This document shows positions 33,965 to 38,549 of a DNA stretch of 38,549 nt, piece after piece; position 1 is the first letter of the stretch, and each line of letters opens with the position of its first letter. The translations under genes were made by a program, and so were the position numbers. The notes under the pieces are model-generated. The model saw nothing but the letters and a program-made list of their open reading frames with translations, did not search any database and was not told the origin of the DNA. The DNA is from Palsa-1188 sp050010575. Lineage in GTDB: Bacteria; Bacillota; DSM-12270; Thermacetogeniales; Thermacetogeniaceae. The DNA lies in assembly GCA_050010575.1 (NCBI GenBank), contig JBEKKU010000008.1, positions 1-38,549 on the forward strand, read 5' to 3'.

Positions 33965-36955
33965 ATGCAGCTTATGAAATTTATTTTTCAGTCCCACGCC
34001 AAAAAAAGTGTTGTCTGTTTAATAGCGCTGGCCATGGTGCTCAGCTTGTGTTGGGCAGTGCATCCGCAGGCAGCCAGCGCCAAGAACGACAATGGCACAG
34101 CGGCGACAACGCTCGTGCTCAAGGTAGGCTCCGACGGGGCTTACGCTGTCGCCAAAACATTCTCGGGCAGCGACTTGGCGGCGATGGCGCAGACACAGCA
34201 GGCCTATACTTATATAGACTCCATGCCGGCTGTATGCATCGACTCGTGTCAAGGGGTCAAATTGACAGACGTCTTGGCAGGCGCCGGTATCGATCTCGGG
34301 TCCGTGCAGAATTTAACCTTTTACTCGACTGATGGCTACATAACCAACTTTACAAAATCCTCTCTCCTGGACACGACTCGCTACTATTATCCTAATTTGC
34401 CTGCGCATTGGAGCAATGGAGCGCCCACACCAGGCGCCGCTGCCGGAGCGGTTGCAGTCGTTCCGATCATGGCAGAAGAAGATTACTGGCTGAGATTTGC
34501 CACTGCCCCGAATTTTGATGCCATGACCGGGGCCAATGCATTCAGGCTAGATTTTGGTCAGGCTGATACCAGCACGTCTGATGCCTTCAATTCTGCCAAA
34601 TGGGTGTATGAGATCGACGTGGCGGTGGACGCTACCAGTGTAAGCCTGGCCTCCCCGGCTGCAGGCCAGAGCTATTGGCCCGGGGAGAACGTGACTATCA
34701 GCGGGGTGGCCCACAACCTGGCGGCCGTAGCGATCAACGTCATCGACCCGGGCGGGCATGTTGTCTATGCTGTCAACAATCTGGATGCCAGCAGCGGCAA
34801 TTTTACCACCGGCTTCACCCTGGGCAATACCGCCGCGAGCGGTAGTTACACCATTATCGTCAGTGGCGTGGGCCTGGCCAACGCCTATACATCCACCTTT
34901 AATGTTGCCGCTGCAGGCAGCAGCGTCAGCCTGGCCTCCCCGGCTGCAGGCCAGAGCTATTGGCCCGGGGAGAACGTGACTATCAGCGGGGCGGCCCACA
35001 ACCTGGCGGCCGTAGCGATCAACGTCATCGACCCGGGCGGGCATGTTGTCTATGCTGTCAACAATCTGGATGCCAGCAGCGGCAATTTCACCACCGGCTT
35101 CATCCTGGGCAATACCGCAGTGAGCGGCAATTACACCATTGCCGTCAGCGGCGCGGGCCTGGCCAATCCCGTTACGGTCGCTTTCAAGGTCGTCAACCCG
35201 GGCGATCTGGTCGGTCTGACCTCGCCAACCGCCGGCCAGGCCTATCAGCCGGGGGATGCGATCACCATTGCCGGCACGGCATCCGGCCTGACTGCCGTGT
35301 CGATCAGCGTCACCGACCCGGGCGGAAACGCCGTCTACACCGTCAACAACCTGGACGCCAGCAGCGGCAGTTTCACCACCAGCTTTACCTTGGACAGCAC
35401 AGCGACGGCAGGCTTGTATACTGTCACCATCAGTGCTCCGGAGCTGGGTATTCCCTATCAGGTCAAAATCCAGGTCGGCCCGGCGATTGGTCCGAACAAC
35501 GGTCTGCCCGACCAGATCATTCTCTCGTGGACGGGTAATCCCGAAACCACCCAGACCGTTTCCTGGCGGACGGGGAGCGATACCACGCAGGACGAAATGG
35601 AGTACCTGCCGGCGGCCGGTTTTACGGGCAATTTTGCTGGAGCGCAGATAATTACTGCAACAGAGAACGACCTCTACCCCGGGAGCTATCATTTCGAAGC
35701 CACCGTTCAGGGGTTGACGCCGGGTACCGGTTATGTCTACAGGGTGGGCAGGGAGGCGGCCTGGAGCCAGCCCGCCTCTTTCACCACCGCCAGCGGGGGC
35801 AGCAACTTCTCCTTCCTCTATATGGGCGATGTTCAGGAAGGATACCAGCAGTGGGGAGAACTGCTCAATGTGGCATCCAAGGAAAAGCCCGGCCCTAAAT
35901 TCGCCCTCCTCGGCGGCGACCTGGTTGACGACAGCACCAGCGATCAGTGGCAGCAGTTTTTTGCCGCCGCCACTCCCACTTTCAGCCGGATCCCGCTGAT
36001 GCCGGCGGCTGGCAACCATGATGACGGAACGCTGTTCTGGAACTCCTTCGCCGTGCCCCAGAACGGGCCTGACGGATATAAGGAATTCTACTCCTTTGAC
36101 TACGGCAACTGCCATATTGCCGTACTGGATAGCAACTTCATGGGCGCACCGGGGAGCGACAGCTACAACAAGGTCAGCGCCTGGCTGCTGAGCGATCTGA
36201 ACGGCAGCAGCAAGACTTGGAAGTTCATCGTCCTGCACTACCCGCCATATCAGGTCTATCCTGACGGTCACGTGGCCAACCTGCAGGCCAACTGGGCGCC
36301 CATCTTCGAACAGTGCGGGGTGGATGCGGTCTTCGACGGCCACCAGCAGGTCTACGCCCGCACCAGTCCGATGCGTGACGGCCAGATCCAATCAGACGGG
36401 AACGGCATCGTCTACATCATGGGCAATGCGGGGACGAAGTATCTTCCCGTCGGGCCCGATTACAGCTACCTCGTCAAAGAGTTGGCCGACGTCAGCAACT
36501 ATGAAGTGGTCAACATCGACGGCAACACCTTTACCATGACCGCCAAGGATGCCAACGGCCAGGTGATCGATAGCTACACCTTTACCAAGCAGGCCGGAAT
36601 AATCAAGGTCACCGGGATCAGTCTGGACAAGGCTGTCGATACCATCGCTGCAGGCAGCAGCGACCAGTTGACGGCGACTATCACCCCGGATGATGCCGCC
36701 GACAAGAGCGTGACCTGGAGTTCCAGCGACGCCACAGTAGCCAAGGTCGATCAAACCGGAAGGGTGACGGCTGTTGCTGTGGGAGGTCCAGTCAACGTGA
36801 CTGCGACCACGGTAGACGGTAGCTTCACTGCCACCTGTACCGTTAATGTTGTAAAGCCCCTGATCCCTCCCACTGGGACTGAGAGCTTTCCCCTACTATC
36901 CATGCCGCCAAGCTACTTCGAGCAATGGAAGATCGGAGCTTTGATTAGGACATAA
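33965..36955 (+). CDS. Large exported protein: sulfite-oxidase-fold-like domain, triple repeat, metallophosphoesterase, BIG2
   Basis: The largest gene of the cluster, 996 residues. Signal peptide to about residue 38 (QAASA). Sulfite-oxidase-fold-like domain near 45-220 (GVKLTDVLAGAGIDLG, AKWVYEIDVAV). Three 95-residue beta-sandwich repeats at about 226-511. A fibronectin-like PAP N-terminal domain (GNPETTQTVSWRT) leads into a calcineurin-like metallophosphoesterase at about 612-850 with GDVQ, GGDLVDD, GNHDD and LHYPPY. Its last motif is GHQQVYAR where GHxHxYxR is usual. A BIG2 domain follows near 880-955. The C-terminus PPTGTESFPLLSMPPSYFEQW is shared with the 37315 protein. No SLH or membrane anchor is seen. 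The ATG follows GGGGGGAGGGAG. Confidence 0.85.
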   Translation: MQLMKFIFQSHAKKSVVCLIALAMVLSLCWAVHPQAASAKNDNGTAATTLVLKVGSDGAYAVAKTFSGSDLAAMAQTQQAYTYIDSMPAVCIDSCQGVKLTDVLAGAGIDLGSVQNLTFYSTDGYITNFTKSSLLDTTRYYYPNLPAHWSNGAPTPGAAAGAVAVVPIMAEEDYWLRFATAPNFDAMTGANAFRLDFGQADTSTSDAFNSAKWVYEIDVAVDATSVSLASPAAGQSYWPGENVTISGVAHNLAAVAINVIDPGGHVVYAVNNLDASSGNFTTGFTLGNTAASGSYTIIVSGVGLANAYTSTFNVAAAGSSVSLASPAAGQSYWPGENVTISGAAHNLAAVAINVIDPGGHVVYAVNNLDASSGNFTTGFILGNTAVSGNYTIAVSGAGLANPVTVAFKVVNPGDLVGLTSPTAGQAYQPGDAITIAGTASGLTAVSISVTDPGGNAVYTVNNLDASSGSFTTSFTLDSTATAGLYTVTISAPELGIPYQVKIQVGPAIGPNNGLPDQIILSWTGNPETTQTVSWRTGSDTTQDEMEYLPAAGFTGNFAGAQIITATENDLYPGSYHFEATVQGLTPGTGYVYRVGREAAWSQPASFTTASGGSNFSFLYMGDVQEGYQQWGELLNVASKEKPGPKFALLGGDLVDDSTSDQWQQFFAAATPTFSRIPLMPAAGNHDDGTLFWNSFAVPQNGPDGYKEFYSFDYGNCHIAVLDSNFMGAPGSDSYNKVSAWLLSDLNGSSKTWKFIVLHYPPYQVYPDGHVANLQANWAPIFEQCGVDAVFDGHQQVYARTSPMRDGQIQSDGNGIVYIMGNAGTKYLPVGPDYSYLVKELADVSNYEVVNIDGNTFTMTAKDANGQVIDSYTFTKQAGIIKVTGISLDKAVDTIAAGSSDQLTATITPDDAADKSVTWSSSDATVAKVDQTGRVTAVAVGGPVNVTATTVDGSFTATCTVNVVKPLIPPTGTESFPLLSMPPSYFEQWKIGALIRT
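34644..35498 (+). repeat. Three tandem 285-bp repeats within the 33965 gene
   Basis: Units begin at 34644, 34929 and 35214, each coding for 95 residues starting in SLASPAAGQSYWPGENVTISG or a variant. The first two are nearly identical in DNA; the third (GLTSPTAGQAYQPGDAITIAG) has diverged. A fourth relative lies in the 28190 gene. The exact period keeps the frame, pointing to recent intragenic duplication of a surface-protein spacer domain. Confidence 0.9.
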
Positions 36956-37314
36956 TTGTTTGCTGTTGTAAGTAGTTGATATAAATCTCATGAACCATTG
37001 AACAGGGAAACCGGGGGGATGTGATGTGGATACTCAATAGTGTGCTGCAGCAGTTTTAAGAGGCATGCAATAAGGACAATAACGGAAGGGTGGTGATGTA
37101 AATCCCCAAAAACTATGCATCCAATAGTTGTTTGCCAGGTTGAGTGCGACGATATCGGTAGTCTATGTTGGTTTCACTAGGCGAAAGAGCCATGTTTTGG
37201 CGCCGCAACTTTAGCGCTGAAGTTCCTAGCCGGCAAGGATTGACAAATTCGTAAGGAGTTTGCTCACTCATCGCGGTATTGATGTAAAAATATGAGAAAT
37301 TGGAGGTAAAAAAG
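36956..37314 (+). promoter_or_regulatory. Intergenic leader without a gene
   Basis: No coding frame is supported in these 359 bases. An 18-base imperfect palindrome, AACTTTAGC (37207-37215) with GCTGAAGTT (37216-37224), could be an operator. A perfect -35-like TTGACA lies at 37240-37245, but no good -10 is found 16-19 bases downstream. The ribosome-binding site GGAGGT for the next gene is at 37302-37307. Confidence 0.35.
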
Positions 37315-38379
37315 ATGCAATTAAAAAAACTGGCATTTAGATTCAAGGCGCAGAAACTTATTGCTGTTTTGATGACGATCATGCTGTTCAGTATCCTGTG
37401 GGCAGTTGGCCCGGGCATAGCCAGCGCGGACGTATCATCGCTGACGGTCAAGGTCGGTTATGCCGGCGGCACATACACCACCGCCCACGTCTTTTCGGCT
37501 GCCGATCTGAATGCCATGGCGTCGCAGCAGGCTTTTACTTTTATTGACAACATGCCGTGCCCGGTGATCGATTCGGCAACCGGGGTCAAGCTGACCGATC
37601 TCCTGACGAGTGCAGGTATTACTAATCTCAGTTCGGTACAATCGTTTGCTTTTTATACTACCGATATGCCTCCGGGCACGCCGTATGAGACCCTGACCAA
37701 GTCATACCTGCTCGACACCCCGCGTTATTATCTTCCGCACATAGCAGCTAATTGGACAACTAGCGGCGGAGAGATAGTATTCCCAGACCCCACCACTGCC
37801 ATGTCTGACGCAACTCAGGTGGACACGATGATAGCGGTATCAGACCACTGGGTACGGCAATTTCATACTCCTCTCAGCCCGGATTACAGTACCCAAAATA
37901 CCGATACCAGGTTCAGACTGGTATTCGGTAAAACCAAGGATCTGGGCTCAGCCGCGCCGGAACATACCGCTTCCAAATCTGCCAAATGGGTGAATGAGAT
38001 CGACGTAACGGAGGCGGCCCCGGCCCTGACCACCCTGAACCTGAGCGGCAGCCCAAGCCTGACCTACAGTGGCACATCCTTCACCTATGACCTCGGCGGC
38101 CTGACCCTGTCCGGTGTCGACCAATACGGGAATGCCTATGGCATCTCCGGCCAGCCGGTTACTTGGAATGTTGGATCAGGACCGGCGACGGTCTTGGGGA
38201 GCACCCTGACGATCACCGGGAGCGGCACAGTCAATGTCACCGCTACCGTGGACACGGTTACCAGCAATACCCTCGGCCTCGTCGTGAGCGGATCTCTGAA
38301 GCCTCCCAACGGAACTGAGAGTTTTCCTTTGTTGTCAGCGCCTCTCAGCTTCTTCGAGCAGTGGCTGTCAGGCATTTAA
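37315..38379 (+). CDS. Exported sulfite-oxidase-fold-like protein with C-terminal Ig-like domain
   Basis: A 354-residue protein. Signal peptide to about residue 36 (GIASAD), then the cluster's domain near 40-238 (LKVGYAGG-type start, GVKLTDLLTSAGI, KSYLLDTPRYYLPHIAANW, AKWVNEIDVTEAA). A BIG-like beta domain occupies about 243-335. The tail PPNGTESFPLLSAPLSFFEQW is nearly the same as that of the 33965 protein. The ATG at 37315 has GGAGGT seven bases upstream and gives the shared MQLKK start; the TTG at 37300 overlaps that site. Closest in sequence to the N-terminal part of the 28190 protein. Confidence 0.8.
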   Translation: MQLKKLAFRFKAQKLIAVLMTIMLFSILWAVGPGIASADVSSLTVKVGYAGGTYTTAHVFSAADLNAMASQQAFTFIDNMPCPVIDSATGVKLTDLLTSAGITNLSSVQSFAFYTTDMPPGTPYETLTKSYLLDTPRYYLPHIAANWTTSGGEIVFPDPTTAMSDATQVDTMIAVSDHWVRQFHTPLSPDYSTQNTDTRFRLVFGKTKDLGSAAPEHTASKSAKWVNEIDVTEAAPALTTLNLSGSPSLTYSGTSFTYDLGGLTLSGVDQYGNAYGISGQPVTWNVGSGPATVLGSTLTITGSGTVNVTATVDTVTSNTLGLVVSGSLKPPNGTESFPLLSAPLSFFEQWLSGI

Positions 38380-38499
38380 TCAAAGGCAGATCAGGGCAGG
38401 CCTGGGCAGGGACGGACTGCCTAGACGAGAACAAGTTCAAACATAAAAGCAACCGCCGGGCATTCTGCTCATAGGTAAAGCGGCGGCGGTAACTCTTCA

Positions 38500-38542
38500 A
38501 AAACAGGGGGAACTCCGGTTCCGGATTCCCCCTGTTTTCTGA
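38500..38542 (+). terminator. Strong intrinsic terminator at the end of the cluster
   Basis: Thirteen-base perfect arms, AAAACAGGGGGAA (38500-38512) and TTCCCCCTGTTTT (38526-38538), with inner TCCG/CGGA pairing. T-rich sequence follows and A-rich sequence precedes, so it could work in both directions. A separate ACCGCCG (38452-38458)/CGGCGGT (38484-38490) pairing lies just upstream. The remaining bases from 38380 hold no gene. Confidence 0.9.
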
Positions 38543-38549
38543 AGTTTTA

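Noticed and set aside
34644..35498. CRISPR-like or mobile-element repeats
   Set aside because: Units are 285 bases, head to tail, in frame and coding for a beta-sandwich domain. There are no spacers, no terminal inverted repeats and no transposase.
34547..36391. Minus-strand open frame of 614 codons
   Set aside because: It is antisense to the 33965 gene, whose domains are clear. Long antisense frames are expected in GC-rich repetitive coding sequence.
36956..37314. A third riboswitch or a c-di-GMP riboswitch before the last gene
   Set aside because: The conserved blocks of copies A and B are absent, and the GEMM core sequences are not found.

Overview
The window reads as GC-rich chromosomal DNA of a bacterium in the Firmicutes, probably an anaerobic Clostridia/Peptococcaceae-type acetogen or syntroph. 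The grounds are gene content (selenocysteine formate dehydrogenases with NuoE/NuoF-type partners, a LysM-SleB-type hydrolase under a c-di-AMP riboswitch, an SLH-anchored surface protein) and Shine-Dalgarno (SD)-rich starts with frequent GTG/TTG. No species can be named from the sequence alone.

Region 1 (1-11000) is housekeeping. It holds acpS (cut by the window edge), nnrD, alr, a class I glutamine amidotransferase, a divergent DUF815 ATPase, then a tsaE-tsaB-rimI-DUF3006-tsaD run (t6A synthesis), lgt, and a radical SAM/PDZ protein. tsaB appears to start at a rare ATT codon. A LysM/SleB-like wall hydrolase follows on the minus strand behind a c-di-AMP (ydaO/yuaA) riboswitch.

Region 2 (12300-25100) is a formate dehydrogenase locus. 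NuoE-like, HndB-like and NuoF-like subunits precede three paralogous NuoG/FdhA-type large subunits. The first and third are selenoproteins with an in-frame TGA at residue 352 and a SECIS-like hairpin just downstream. The middle one has Cys at that position and has lost about 165 residues of the molybdenum domain and the whole C-terminal domain. Two tandem MoeA-family genes follow. A structured RNA that I take for a Moco/Tuco-type riboswitch, with a strong terminator behind it, lies before the third fdhA gene.

Region 3 (25100-38549) is the unusual part. A second copy of the same RNA precedes a cluster of seven exported or membrane-anchored proteins. Each carries one or more domains resembling the sulfite-oxidase-type molybdopterin-binding fold, in several cases fused to Ig-like (BIG2), SLH, metallophosphoesterase-like or alkaline-phosphatase-like domains. 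An ExbB/TolQ-like channel protein and an ExbD-like DUF2149 protein are embedded in the cluster. I infer a cell-surface, proton-motive-force-linked system tied by its leader RNA to molybdenum or tungsten cofactor status. Its function is unknown to me, and this is the candidate undescribed system of the window.
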